Counted from the stretch's first letter, positions 43,925 through 54,734 are shown. The stretch is DNA of 64,000 bases from Incurvaria masculella (GCA_946894095.1 OX335650.1:4526001-4590000); one strand, 5' to 3'. Notes: generated by a model not told the origin, from the sequence alone. Made by a program: numbers and translations.

Positions 43925-44465
43925 TTTTTTTTTATTTTATTCGGGTAATATACAGTTATTACAAACACAGAATACAGAAAATCAAAAACAAAACCATAAA
44001 ACCATTAAAATTTCCACATATAAAAAAGAACATATAAAGTCAAGTCATTTGACATCTTACATCGAGAGATAAAAAAAGAAAAAAAAACTAATTGGGCAAT
44101 GCTTCTAAACAGTAGTGAATACAATAAGTTTATGCTTCTAAACAATAAAGTAAGCTTAAAAAAAAATAAAAAATAAACACAATAGCATATATCCAAAGAA
44201 TTTAAGACAATATAACTAAATCCATGGAAAGAGTTAGGTAACAAATTGAAATATACATAAACAAAACATTTCTTATTTATGTGTCAGTTGCCTGTTCCAA
44301 ACATAGTTTTTTAAATTTACTTGTAGAAAAATGCACAATATCTATGTTGGAATAGGCTTCATTATAAGTCTTACAACTACGATGTAAAAACACATTACTA
44401 CCGTAATTACAGCGACTTTTGGGAACGACAAATAAATCTCTTGAGCGAGTATTTTGCATAGGGCA
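43925..44465 (-). pseudogene. C-terminal end and 3' UTR of a second Jockey-like LINE
   Basis: The minus-strand frame 44277-44459 reads NTRSRDLFVVPKSRCNYGSN, VFLHRSCKTYNEAYSN and FSTSKFKKLC. The pattern TR....L.VPK.R..YGS..F..R......N........S..FKK is typical of the end of insect Jockey-type LINEs. The AT-rich stretch 43925-44270 would be its 3' untranslated part, ending in A residues on that strand. The reverse transcriptase is missing. Confidence 0.6.
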
Positions 44466-44571
44466 TCTAAAATTAACTAAACCTAATAAATAAGGGGATT
44501 CAATTTCAACATTTTATCAGATTAATGAAGAATTGATTGGACACGACATGGTGACCGAATTTTGCACACAA

Positions 44572-44770
44572 CACCTACTTGGTTGGTAGGGTAAAAACCC
44601 GTCGGTACCATCGCGTTGGATTAAAGATGGTCGAAACGACAATAAAAACTTGTCCTCGTTAACGTCCATTACAATGCGGCTACATTACTATTGCGGCTCC
44701 TGTTTTTTCAGGAATCCAGTGCGTCCATGGCGGTAGGTGAATTTATTAGCCATCCATGTCAAGTTTTATT
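44572..44770 (+). repeat. SINE tail, diverged
   Basis: GGTTGGTAGGGTAAAAACCC, GTCGGTACCATCGCGTTGG, AAGATGGTCGAAACGACAAT, and the end TTAGCCATCCATGTCAAG are present, with short deletions and substitutions between. Confidence 0.7.
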
Positions 44771-45619
44771 AAAAAAACATATCAGTTTTTAACGAACCAA
44801 TAAATGAAACCGTATCATAAATTGCAAGCGGATGTAGATCATGAAATTTTAAATAGACAAACTTTCGTATCGAAATTCCACAAGGAAAGTTCTGTTGAAC
44901 ACGAAACAAATAACCGAGACATACAGCAACCGTAAATCAGTGACGGCACATTAAAAGTGTCCAAAAACTACGTAACTGGTTGTTCTTCCACGAACTTTAC
45001 AACGTAAATTTCAATCCGCGGAAAAGTTTCGCGTTGACTCGCTAAAGTTTGCGAAATAAGTAGTTCTTAAAACAACAAGCTCGGAACTTGCGAATTATTA
45101 ATTTACATCGATCGAAATGACCACAAAGAAGTAAGTTTTAATTGAAGACATTGTTACATTCTTCACTCACATTGCTGTGTATATTAACAGCTGTGCAGCA
45201 CTGCTACGCTAAGTAGATGTTTCTACTTTCCAGACAAGTCGTTAAGGCGATTGTGGGTACCATGAAACTTTTCACGTTTGAATACATCATATTCTTAACA
45301 ATTTTGCAACGAATGCAGCATTATTTAGTAACCGCAGCGCTCTCTAAATATAGACCGTTTCAACATGCCAACAAAAACAAAAGACAACGCAGAAGCCCGT
45401 CAGCGTATACTGCATTAGATGGCGCTTACCAATTGGACGTCAAAACACATGAAGTCTACATTGCACTATCGAAATATGCAAGATAATTAAAACATCCACG
45501 ACATCCAAATAACGACTAAAAAAGAATATCTTCACAGCCGTGGGGCCCAAGACCTGACCCACCTTTTCATCTCCACAATCTAGCTACGGCTAGTTCTGTG
45601 GTAGCATTAACTCCACTCG
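44771..45619. other. Intergenic, nothing recognised
   Basis: An 89-codon frame at 45217-45486 has a hydrophobic start and a basic centre (HANKNKRQRRSP). There is no domain or repeat match and I do not call a gene. TAGATGGCGCT occurs at about 45417, as in several other AT-rich places. Confidence 0.4.
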
Positions 45620-45815
45620 GCCATGAAATGTATTGTATTGTTTATTCATCGTCCATTGATAGTACACTGCAATCAGATTTCGGATCATCTTTAACATTTG
45701 CCAGTTCAGCAATACAAAACACGGCGAAGAAGAACTGGCAAGAAACTCCGCTGTGTTTTGTTTTTCAACATCAATATAGTCTAAATTTACAAAAGTGTTT
45801 GTCAAACGTTTTAAG
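45620..45815 (+). repeat. GAAGAACTGGCAAGAAACTC repeat, copy 1
   Basis: TGTATTGTATTGTTTATTCATC, AGTACACTGCAATC, GCCAGTTCAGCAA, GAAGAACTGGCAAGAAACTC and CAAAAGTGTTTGTCAA appear here and in reverse order and strand at 59345-59530. I recognise the GAACTGGCAAGAAACTC motif as part of a common lepidopteran repeat, probably a LINE 3' region. Confidence 0.65.
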
Positions 45816-46301
45816 AAAAACACAGGTAAAACACTAAATTAAAATTAAAAATAATTCTAGAAAGGCAACAATTCTTGCCGTATGCAAAAGTTCATGACAG
45901 ATATCAGTTTATTTGCAAAAACTATCCCCGTCAATTAACATATTGCCAATTGGATCAGGCCAGTCCCCACAGATAGCACCCGTTCACGAACACCGCGCCG
46001 GGTACAGCCGTCATTTCGACCATATTTTAGGGAAGGAGGTGACCTGAACCAAGCGTCACGGTAGCAAGGACCTAAATGCGATGCACTACTCCAGTGGCAA
46101 CAAGACAAACATTGCATTAAATGTAGCCGGGCAGTTGTTACCGAATGAGCCAAAAGTCGGAGACGAGATCTGTTGCGGGGCGTGCTTTATCCCGCATCCG
46201 AAAGTTTAATCGATCGCAAGCGTTGCAATGGCTGCCAACATTCGTAGACTCAGATCAAAGAGGAATGAGATGTGCCATCCAGCGCGCCTACTAGGAGACC
46301 C
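45816..46301. other. Intergenic, nothing recognised
   Basis: No recurring repeat or credible coding frame. Confidence 0.4.
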
Positions 46302-46448
46302 GCAGTGAGATTACGAAGCGCGGCATGAGGTGTAGGTACCGCACCTACCCCAAATTAACAGTAAACTGACGGGTTTCGAGTACAAAATATGTCAGTTTCG
46401 GGTACTAACCGCTCCTACACCTCATTCCGCGCTTCGTAATCGCACTGC
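46302..46448. repeat. Large hairpin with 39-40-bp arms
   Basis: The left arm 46302-46341 (starting GCAGTGAGATTACGAAGCGC) pairs with 46410-46448 (ending GCGCTTCGTAATCGCACTGC) at all but about four positions. The centre carries two related pieces, ACTGACGGGTTTCGAGTAC and GTCAGTTTCGGGTAC. Probably a foldback MITE; a transcribed hairpin RNA is possible. Confidence 0.85.
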
Positions 46449-46504
46449 AGTTGCCGGCGCTTCCATTCCGTATCGCAATAGCTGTCAGATGCTACCAACC
46501 TCCC

Positions 46505-46540
46505 ATGTTTCGAGCTTCGTAATCGCATTGCCGCTGTCTA
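46505..46540. repeat. Extra copy of the hairpin arm
   Basis: TTTCGAGCTTCGTAATCGCATTGCCGC repeats the outer part of the right arm of the hairpin just upstream, in the same orientation, so a duplicated arm or second element end is present. Confidence 0.55.
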
Positions 46541-47971
46541 CAATTTTCTAAAACTGCCAACCCGACTTAGACGTACAAGTTACGCGAAAACATTGTCGCA
46601 GACGTATTGGAGGGTTGCGTGGGTGAGAATCGCCTAACGCATATCGAGAGCACATGTACGCGCGGCGGCGATACGACGCGCATCCTATATGATCATATGC
46701 ACAATCTGTCCACTGACAAAAAAGATGACATCTATATTTTTCTTACTTATTATCTAGTTCCATCAGTACAGTTTTAGTAAACTCAAATATTAAATTAAGT
46801 TTTAATAACAGTTCGATTGCGTAAGCTAACATGATCTAGCAAAAACATGTATAGTGGATTTAGCTAAAGTTAAGTTTAATTTAAAGTAGAAAGAGTTTAA
46901 AGAAATAAGACATTAAAAAAGAGTACTTCGGCTACAAAACACTAATTTTTCTAGTAATTTTAATAATATGGCAATTTGACACTATGTACCTGATATAATT
47001 GAATTTTCCAGGTTTTTTTTTTAATAAATGTTTTAGTAACTGATCCCAAGCTCTTGGGCTTTTAATCCGATTTACGGGCTCGGGCGACACGGTTTTGGTT
47101 CAACTTAACCATATTTTTTTCGGCCACGTGGCGAGCAACGACCAGGTAACACTTCTTCTCCCTTCCCTCGTCTGTGCTCGTAGACGCTAAAGTTGGCAAC
47201 CGGGACCGGGGCGCGCTCGTCCGTAGCGGCGGCTGCGGCGGCGGTGCGGTTGCGGTGCGGTGGCGGCCGCGGCGGCGGTAGAGGGTCGGCGGCGACGTGC
47301 ATATTTCACTCAACGTTTTTGTGGCACCGCTCTGAATTAATCTCTAAAGCGGAAGGAGAAAATTATATCACGAATTGCTCCTATTTAGGCGCAATACGTA
47401 ATACATCACAACTCGCGAAGGGTGTTCTGGGAGCGCCCTTTGTTCTGATTGTTATTGTTCTATCCTTTTGGAATCGTGATTCCAAAGTTGTTTTTTGGAC
47501 GGCTCGGATGTGATCAATGAGGCTTAGAAATATTACGGCCACAGTAAAGATACATGTGTCAATGTTTTTAAAGTAGAGCCAAACCTTTCCAAGCCTCCTC
47601 CATCCTAGACTCGTTCTACCACCAGAGCCCTATGGACTCCTGACCCGCCTTCGTTGAATATTCTGGTAGAATATTTCACGTAGAGAACTCATAGGTTCCT
47701 ATATTTTTTTAAATGTTTTACCAAATATCAACTAAATGCATTATTATTAAAATTCTAAAGTATATTCACAATTATTAGGTGCATGAATAGTTTTGTTGAT
47801 TTAGGCAAAGTATCTTAGTGTCTACTAGAGGATCTCAAAAGTGCCAATTTTAAAGTAGTTTTGTTGAAATTCCTCTAACACTAAAGTAGGCTTTTGTAAA
47901 AAATACGTTCCCCAAAAACTATGGTCACTATGCTAGATTTAGAACACCAGCACTGTTTATTATATATATAA
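46541..47971. other. Intergenic with a GC-rich patch
   Basis: At about 47195-47310 the strand reads GCGGCGGCTGCGGCGGCGG with GGTGCGGTTGCGGTGCGGTGG. All three frames here are open and low in complexity, giving alanine/arginine-rich frames I reject as genes. The rest is AT-rich. Confidence 0.4.
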
Positions 47972-49238
47972 ACTAGCAGCCCGTCCCGGCTTTGCACGGG
48001 CATAATATTATTTAAAAAAAATTGACACACTGGTACAAAAATAAACCCTTCTTACGTAGAGTTCCTAAAAAAAGAGCATATAACTACATTGAAATATTTG
48101 AAATAAAAATAAAAAAAAATCTGAATATATTTTTTTGTATTTTTTTCTTTTTTTGTATTTTTTACTTTTATGTATTTTTCATACTATCAATTATTGTAAA
48201 AAGGTCATAACCACAAAACAAAAGCCATTAAATAAATAATTTATAGAGTTAAAGCCAGGAAGTAAACACTATTTTATGTTGTTTTATTTTTCACTAAATA
48301 ATTAGCTTAACTGTTATGATACTTTTGAGAATACCGCGGTTGTCAGACATGTTTGAAAAATGTTACGGCTTTTGAGAATGTCTTTGGAGAATGTATTTTC
48401 TTGCCGCGTGAAAAGCCTCAACATGTTTAACTGTTATTAGCTACCTACAACTACTACTATAACCTTCAACTAAAAAGTATTTAATCGAAAATCATAAAAA
48501 CTATTTAAGTCACTGATTTATTAGGATAACTAAATGTACAACATATATTAATGGGTCAAGTTCTGAAAAGAACTTTTTGAATGCGTTTAGTTACCTACTA
48601 AACTAATTATTATTAAGCGACAAAATATTATCAAGCGACAATTTCTTAAATTCCGCACACGGCTGCTGCGTAGGGAGCCGACTGACTCCCCCCCGTACCT
48701 CTGAGTGACGTCTACAAACTCTAAAACGCATAATGGGCCGAGCGGATTTTTTTTTTAATTTTTTTACTCATGATATCTTTCGAATGAAATGTTCGAATCG
48801 AATAATTCAAAAAGTAATATAAAGGTATTAAAACAGTCTTAAATAATTATTTATTTATTTTGATAAGGATTAATATCTAGGTACAAATAAAGAGCCTTTT
48901 CTAGCGGCGGTATTTAAATTTTTATTTTAAAATAAATGCACACTTATTGTACCATAACTATAATAGTTAGATGTATGCTGTCCCGACATTTTTTGTAGAT
49001 AATAGTGTGTTCTATATAATTGTACTACATCATTTTGTTCTATCGTGAATAGTTTTCGCAGCGCACGCGATGTAAGGAACATTCTTGGTAATTTTTTTTC
49101 ACCTTGGGTTACGTTATCGGAGTTTTGGTAAGGATCCCTAATTTTTTTAAGATAATTTTTCAAATCCGTTCAGTAGTTTCAGAGCCTGTTCGGTTCAAAT
49201 ACACAAACAAACCTTTCCTCTTTATATAATAGTATAGA
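47972..49238 (+). mobile_element. RTE-tailed dispersed element, copy 2 (about 1.27 kb)
   Basis: Starts ACTAGCAGCCCGTCCCGGCT plus TTGCACGGG and ends GTTCAAATACACAAACAAAC plus CTTTCCTCTTTATATAATAG. Both are the usual borders of this insect repeat group. The interior is AT-rich, with a GC patch at 48655-48715 (CACACGGCTGCTGCGTAGGG). No reverse transcriptase is legible. Confidence 0.55.
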
Positions 49239-49247
49239 TATATATAT

Positions 49248-49453
49248 TTCATGTAACTGGACATGCATTGCCGCTCCGACCATCGTTCATTCAATGCGAT
49301 TGTACCAACCCGGGCCTACAGTTTACGTGGAATCTGAACATCAGCCAGCCTCAACGGCTGAAAATTTCACCCATCCAGAACCCAACCGCGCATTGAGGTT
49401 GCTTATCAAGCTCATCGAATCGCAAGGCGTCGCACTGGACTACCGAGGCTGAC
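49248..49453 (-). repeat. 5S-headed SINE, internally deleted
   Basis: On the minus strand: GTCAGCCTCGGTAGTCCAGT, a diverged 5S part with CTGGATGGGTGAAAT, CGTTGAGGCTGGCTG, a trace of GATTCCACGTAAACTGTAGG, and CCCGGGTTGGTACAATCGCA, after which most of the tail is lost. Confidence 0.7.
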
Positions 49454-49547
49454 TTATATTCTCAATTAATTTCAAGCGTCATCTATACTTGATTGTTACG
49501 AAGATATAAACTATAGTATTCGTTATGTATAATATCGCGAGGTTTAA

Positions 49548-49965
49548 GGCTGTTGTGAAATCACGGGAAATCTCAGATTTGAAAATTTTAAGAAATATTT
49601 ATATGGCCATTGGCCAAGGCACAATTTTGCACGGCGACTGCCATTAAAATAGCGAAATTGTCTTCCAGGCCCTAACGTTTTTCGTCCCCTAAACGTTGCC
49701 AGATTTTAATATATTTTTTATATCACTTGAGAAAGATTCGTTCTATGTCCGTATGTTTAATTTTTTTGTAAAGATCTGTATTTTTCAGTCAAAAAAATTC
49801 GAAAACAAACGTAAAGAGACAACTTTTTATTAAAAGAAATTAATCATACAGACGTAGATTTTGGCAACATCTCTTAGTATCCGAAATTTCCAAAACCTAA
49901 AGATTACGAGCACTTCAAAAGATATCATATGTAGAATTGATAGAGTAAAGACTCTCTTAAATACT
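49548..49965 (+). repeat. TTAAGGCTGT repeat, copy 2
   Basis: Matches 2500-2870 in the same order: GGCTGTTGTGAAATCACGGG, TTTGAAAATTTTAAG, CATTGGCCAAGGCACA, CACGGCGACTGCCATT, CAGGCCCTAACGTTTT, ACAGACGTAGATTTTGG and AATTGATAGAGTAAAGACTC. Preceded by TTAA as in copy 1. Confidence 0.7.
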
Positions 49966-50474
49966 CCACGCGCCTTGAGTGGCCGCCATTTCAATCACAC
50001 TGCTCCGATATTTTTCGGACTTATTACGACCACGCATCGAGCACAGAAGCCATTCCATTAAGATGGCTTATAATACGACCGTCCATTAAATTCTGTCAAA
50101 TTGGCTCTCCCGATCGCGCTGGATTTCTGGAGAGTTAATATGAGATTTACGCTGGTCAAGTACTGAACCCTAGGGTTCGCTAATAAAACTAGCCGATAGA
50201 GGCGGCAGTCGCTTCTCAGGCGACAAACAATTGGCTAGGTGCCATATGGGTTGCTCGGACGCGCCAAGAAGTGGTGCTCTAACTTTTTCGTCTTTGTCTT
50301 AAGGTGCATCCGACGGGAGAAATATCCATGGAGACTTACACGGCCGAGAGCGTAAAGATGGGGTGGGATATGTTTGTTATGAATGTGCAGTGGAAGAGAA
50401 AATAGAGTAGAGGATCTATTTTATGACTAAGCGTTCAGCAAATATATCTTTTGATTGCGTATAAATTTGCTATC
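49966..50474. other. Intergenic, nothing recognised
   Basis: No recurring repeat or credible coding frame. Confidence 0.4.
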
Positions 50475-50592
50475 CATTTTTAAGTGAATGGCCAACACGA
50501 TACCCACTACCATAAAATTACTCGAACACACCTAATGGGAACCAGGTGCTATGCCAAGTTATTCCCTTTATCGCATGGATACATTCGCGAAA
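50475..50592 (-). repeat. SINE 3' end fragment
   Basis: The plus strand shows GAATGGCCAACACGATACCC, CACACCTAATGGGAACCAGG and TGCTATGCCAAGTTATTCCC plus TTTATCGCATGGATACATTCG, the reversed end of the shared tail. Much diverged. Confidence 0.6.
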
Positions 50593-50848
50593 CTACAGCG
50601 CGTAAGTATATGTAAGTATAAGTATCCTAATGTAAGGGAACGATCCCATACCACGTTAACGATTTGGGCCAATTTTGGACCCCTCCCTCCCCCCTGTGAC
50701 CATGTGTGGTACTGGACTCATCCTCTCCCCTCCTCCGTTTTTACTTAGCATTGCAAAACTTTTGTAAAACTGGTATTCTAAAATTACTGACTGACTGTCT
50801 GCTGCTAGCGTGGTGGCGCCCGTCCACTGTCCGTTGTCTTTTGTTTTT

Positions 50849-51109
50849 AGGGTTCCGTACCCAAAGGGTGAAATCGGAACCCGGAACGTCCGTCCGTCCG
50901 TCCGTCTGTCACAGGGCTGTATCTCAGTAACCGTAACAGGTAGACAGCTGAAATTAGCACAGAGTGTGTATTTATTTTGCCGCTTTAACAACAAATAGGT
51001 AAGATTAAAAAATAATTAAAATTAAAGGGGGCTCCCATACAAAAAACGTGATTTTTTTGTATTATTTTTTACGATGGTTCGGAACCCTTCGTGTGCGTGT
51101 GCGGTTTTA
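50849..51109 (+). repeat. GGTTCCGTACC repeat with deletion and damaged right end
   Basis: After the left end AGGGTTCCGTACCCAAAGGG it jumps from CGGAACCC directly to a GTCC tract of about five units; the ATTACTAAGCCTCCGCTG segment is missing. The right end GATGGTTCGGAACCCTTCGT is followed by GTGCGTGTGCGG, losing the usual hairpin. Confidence 0.88.
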
Positions 51110-52505
51110 GGTATTTTTTTAGATAATTGTAAACACCACGTGACAGGGTTAAATACCTCCTCCTCCTCCCCGCGACACATCGTAGTATCTTGATAAACCC
51201 CACCTTCTCACCCAATTCGGTGACGTGGTATGGGAACGTTCCCTAACACATAATTTCATTAATCTCAACGTAGAGTGAGCGGCCAGCCGTTCTTCTTGGG
51301 TATGCTAGCGTCCTCGGATTTAAAAACTGTTTTCGCCTTTTCGCTAACAAGATACATTAAGATTTATGGCTTACTTGCTAAATTACAAAATGCAATTAGT
51401 TATATGCGACATTTAAGTAGATTTATTAAACTCACTTTCCTTAAAGCGTGTTTACGGTTTTATGAGCGAAGAGATATTTTTATCTTGCTAAGTGAGTTAT
51501 TAAGTGAGTCTACGGTTGAAATGTATTTTCATCATACTCATAGAAACAAAATTCGTTCTCGTTAAAACTGGAATATTGAGAATAGAAAGGTTTTCCAGAA
51601 ACAGAACCTTCATTATTTTATGCATCGAGCATGGAAGGACTAAAGTGGCGATCGAAATTCATTCGTATGGCGGCAGCGTCGTCACGAGTTAGTGGAAAAT
51701 GCATTCACGCCTGTGTGTACTTACGGGTCGGTGGAATCAGTACTAAGCAAATTCGTTAGCGAACTCACTCGCCGGTGCTGCCGCCATTGTTTGTTAAAAT
51801 CTAGTTTCGGTTTCTGGTTCCGTCCTTTCATGCTTGCTGGTTTAGTAAGAGAAAATTATTACGAGCTCCTAAGTGTCATGCCAGGCCATGCACATAAAAA
51901 TAAAATAGAATTGTTTGAAAATGACAGTTCCGTGTTCGAGGAAGCGACTAGAAAAGCTGATCTGAGAGAGTTTTGTTTTTAGAAAATAATTTTGCCAAAT
52001 AAAGTTCTGGTTCCCCATTTTATGGATTTTCACTGAGCTACGCCAACCCTTGAGCACGCCACGACGTGACACTAAGGTACTCAGAGAAGTCTTAAATATT
52101 ATTATTTTATATAATTGGTTGGCTAGACAAAACATAAAATAATAGGGCTTAAGTTCGTGAGACTAATTAATTTATTTAGGTTGAATACTCGTTTCAAGTA
52201 ATAATAACCTTCAAATACTGGAAGAAAGCCGAACAAAACATCCTTGAAGGATTGCTCCTTTATTTATTAACTCACCAGCACCACCGACCTAAAATTAATC
52301 ATTGAAATTTCTCACAGCTCTTTTGACGTTCATTTGCTATTCAAATTATTTATAATAACTCCCGTTAAATCCGCCCCCAAACAAAACATCTTTAAATTAT
52401 TCGCTTAAGTTTTTTAACGTTTTGGGAAAGCCGCAGGAAACCAAGCGGCCGCAAACGTGGGCAATACGTGGACGTAATTAGTTTTTCAAATTTCTAGTTC
52501 ATTTT
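51110..52505. other. Intergenic; weak repeat at about 51640
   Basis: The 51643-51674 stretch resembles 2245-2275. Three frames at 51275-51982 have no domain and differ in frame, so they are not one gene. Nothing else is supported. Confidence 0.35.
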
Positions 52506-52783
52506 AGGGTTCCGTACCCAAAGAATTCCAACGGAACCCTATTCGTCCGTCCGTCCGTCCGTTTGTCTGTCACAGGGCTGCATCTCATGAAATAATAGGT
52601 AGGCAGCTGAATTTTTTAATAAGTGTGTACATTTTTTGCCGCTATAACAACAAATAGTTAAATTTAAAAAAAATATAAAAATTAAAGAGGGCCCCCATAC
52701 AAAAAAAGTGTTTTTTTTGTTAGTATTTTATGATGGTACGGAACCCTTTGTGTGCGAGTCCGACTCGCACTTGGCCATTTTTT
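52506..52783 (+). repeat. GGTTCCGTACC repeat, near full length
   Basis: Left AGGGTTCCGTACCCAAAG, a GTCC tract of about five units placed directly after CCCTATTC, the ACAGGGCTGCATCTCATGAA segment, and right end GTGCGAGTCCGACTCGCACT plus TGGCC. The usual CCGG is changed to CCAT. Confidence 0.88.
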
Positions 52784-53143
52784 ATTTTCATGCACTAAAA
52801 CTAAAGATTATATTATACTCTAAGACTAAATATCTGAATAAATGCATCGAGTATATTATCAGATAATTTATATCTACACTATTGACGCTACTTCATTAAA
52901 TAAAAATACCAAAACCGGATAGAGTTTCAGGATATCCCACCTAGGGCAAGTCCTGTAAGGCAGTTTCGAACTAGGTTGCAGCATCCTCTGAAGAACGATT
53001 ATGAGACGTGTTATAGCAGGATAATTCATTCGGGAATTGGCCATAGTTGTGCGATCTTCCGATCCAGGGCTTCCAGCTCAGTCTTGCTTCAATGGTGTAT
53101 CCAAACACAGACACACCCGACCATAAATTATGTTCCCAAGCAT
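52784..53143. other. Intergenic, nothing recognised
   Basis: No recurring repeat or credible coding frame. Confidence 0.4.
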
Positions 53144-53166
53144 TAAGGCTGTCGTGAAGTCACAGG
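53144..53166 (+). repeat. TTAAGGCTGT repeat, left-end scrap
   Basis: ATTAAGGCTGTCGTGAAGTC plus ACAGG equals the first 22 bases of the repeats at 2500 and 49548. The next GGTTCCGTACC copy begins within five bases, so it may have inserted here. Confidence 0.55.
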
Positions 53167-53222
53167 TATTAGGGTTCCGTACCCAAAGGGTGAAAACGGA
53201 ACCCTATTACTAAGCCTCCGCT

Positions 53223-53347
53223 GTCCGTCCGTCCGTCCGTCCGTCCGTCCTTCCGTTCGTCCCTCCGTCCGTCCGTCCGTCCGTCCGTCCGTCCTTCCGT
53301 CCGTCCGTCCGTCCGTCCGTCCGTCCGTCCGTCCGTCTGTCCGTCTG
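53223..53347 (+). repeat. Long (GTCC)n microsatellite
   Basis: About 125 bp of GTCC units with TTCC, TTCG and CTCC variants. This is the longest such tract of the eleven copies in this window. Confidence 0.93.
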
Positions 53348-53481
53348 TCACAGGGCTGTATCTCAGTAACCGTAACAGGTAGACAGCTGAAATTGTCACA
53401 GAGTGTATATTTATTTTGCCGCTATAACAACAAATAGGTAAGATTAAAAAATAATTAAAATTAAAGGGGGCTCACATACAA

Positions 53482-53857
53482 GTCAGCCTCAGTGGCCCAG
53501 TGGCGCGACACTTCGGCGATCGCTCTCCGAAGTAAAGCAACGCTGGGTCCGGTCTGGTCTTGGATGGGTGACCATTCGACCGTTGAGAGAGGCTGGCCGT
53601 GGTTCGGATTCCACGTTAAGCTGTAGGTCCCCTTCCTTACTTACTAGATGGTAGGGTATATCCCGCCCGGGTTGGTACCATCGCATTGGACGATGGTCGA
53701 AGCGGCAATGAAAATTGTCCGTGTTTTCCATCCAGTTCAATGTAGCCGTGCAATATAAGGAAGGTCCTGGCATGGCACCTAGTTCCCATGTGGTGTGTTG
53801 GGCTAATACCATGACAGAACTTGTGGTATTAGCCATCCATGTCCAGTCACATAAAAA
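53482..53857 (+). mobile_element. 5S-headed SINE inserted in another repeat
   Basis: Full head GTCAGCCTCAGTGGCCCAGT, 5S-like CCGAAGTAAAGCAACGCTGG and TTGGATGGGTGACC, GGTTCGGATTCC, tail, and a terminal A run merging with the host A run. It lacks the GGATGAA part of the tail (CATTGGACGATGGTCG). It landed in the A-rich CATACAA site of the host repeat. Confidence 0.93.
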
Positions 53858-53942
53858 AAAAAACGTGATTTTTTTGTTTTATTTTTTACGATGGTACGGA
53901 ACCCTTCGTGTGCGAGTCCGACTCGCACTTGGCCGGTTTTTC

Positions 53943-54734
53943 TACTCAAACGTCGTTCCGCTCTGGCTCATAAATATAATTGTCGCGTGGGACCAACATT
54001 TTGCTTGCACAGGTGTTTGCACCTTCCCCTGATTCATGGTGATTTTTTTAAACCAAAATGTTGATTTTTAAATAAGAATAAACTTAACTAAACCATTACA
54101 AAATATTGTTCTCGTTTTTTGAACATTTTAAATCTCTTTAAAATCTCTAGGGGTTGGTACCCCCGGGTTGATGCCGTGCCCTGCCATCCTTTGCTTATAT
54201 TTTCCTCCCGGTGTTTTTGTTTCCCGGAGCCTTTTTATTCATCTAATATGATGGTAGGCCTAATTCCGGGGTAAATTAGACCCCGGATTTAGTCATCCCG
54301 TCCCATAACTATGGCCTCGGTTGCAATTGAAACTGAAGGTCCTGGCATGGTAAATAATAATAATGGCAAAAATCTGTTAATAAATATTAATCAAGTTTTC
54401 GTCTCATAATAAATAATAAGCTAGCATGAGACCTCGTTTGCGCATGCCCCACCCGGGTCGGTCTCACCTGCCAGGAAAATTAAAAAGAATGTGTCCTGGA
54501 GACAGCGCTGTTTAGATTTAATTAATCTGAAGAATGTACCTTTCCCCTCCGAAAGTTTGCCATTTTTATTATACGCACAAACGCATATATATGTGTACAA
54601 TATATACAGCATCTTCTTTTTATGACGCAATATTTTTCGCCAGTTTCAGCTTTATATGTCAGGACATACTTTACAATTGTATTAATACTACCAAACATAA
54701 AAATATACTAGTGGCTCTCCGAGCTTCAGACGGA
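53943..54734. other. Intergenic; possible SINE-like scraps
   Basis: At 54142-54370 there are pieces such as GGTTGGTACCCCCGGG, TTATTCATCTAATATGATGGTA and GAAGGTCCTGGCATGG, resembling the shared SINE tail in mixed orientation. A small stem TCCGGGG...CCCCGGA lies at 54265-54287. No gene is supported. Confidence 0.35.

Larger units (their letters stand above)
53171..53942 (+). mobile_element. GGTTCCGTACC repeat split by a 5S-headed SINE
   Basis: Left part 53171-53481 runs through a very long GTCC tract to GGGGGCTCACATACAA; right part resumes in the A run before ACGTGATTTTTTTG and ends CTTGGCCGG plus T run at 53942. The interruption is the SINE at 53482-53857. Removing it yields a normal 400-bp copy. 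Confidence 0.93.

Noticed and set aside
47062..47513. Three overlapping 65-106-codon frames
   Set aside because: All arise from the GCGGCGGTGCGG patch, where stop codons are rare by composition.
50656..50998. A 112-residue minus-strand protein
   Set aside because: Its second half lies over the GGTTCCGTACC repeat and the first half has no domain.
53223..53347. A CRISPR-like array
   Set aside because: Pure tetranucleotide repeat with no spacers, in a eukaryotic mobile element.
53169..53399. A protein made of TDGRTDGR repeats
   Set aside because: Translation of the GTCC microsatellite in a non-coding repeat.
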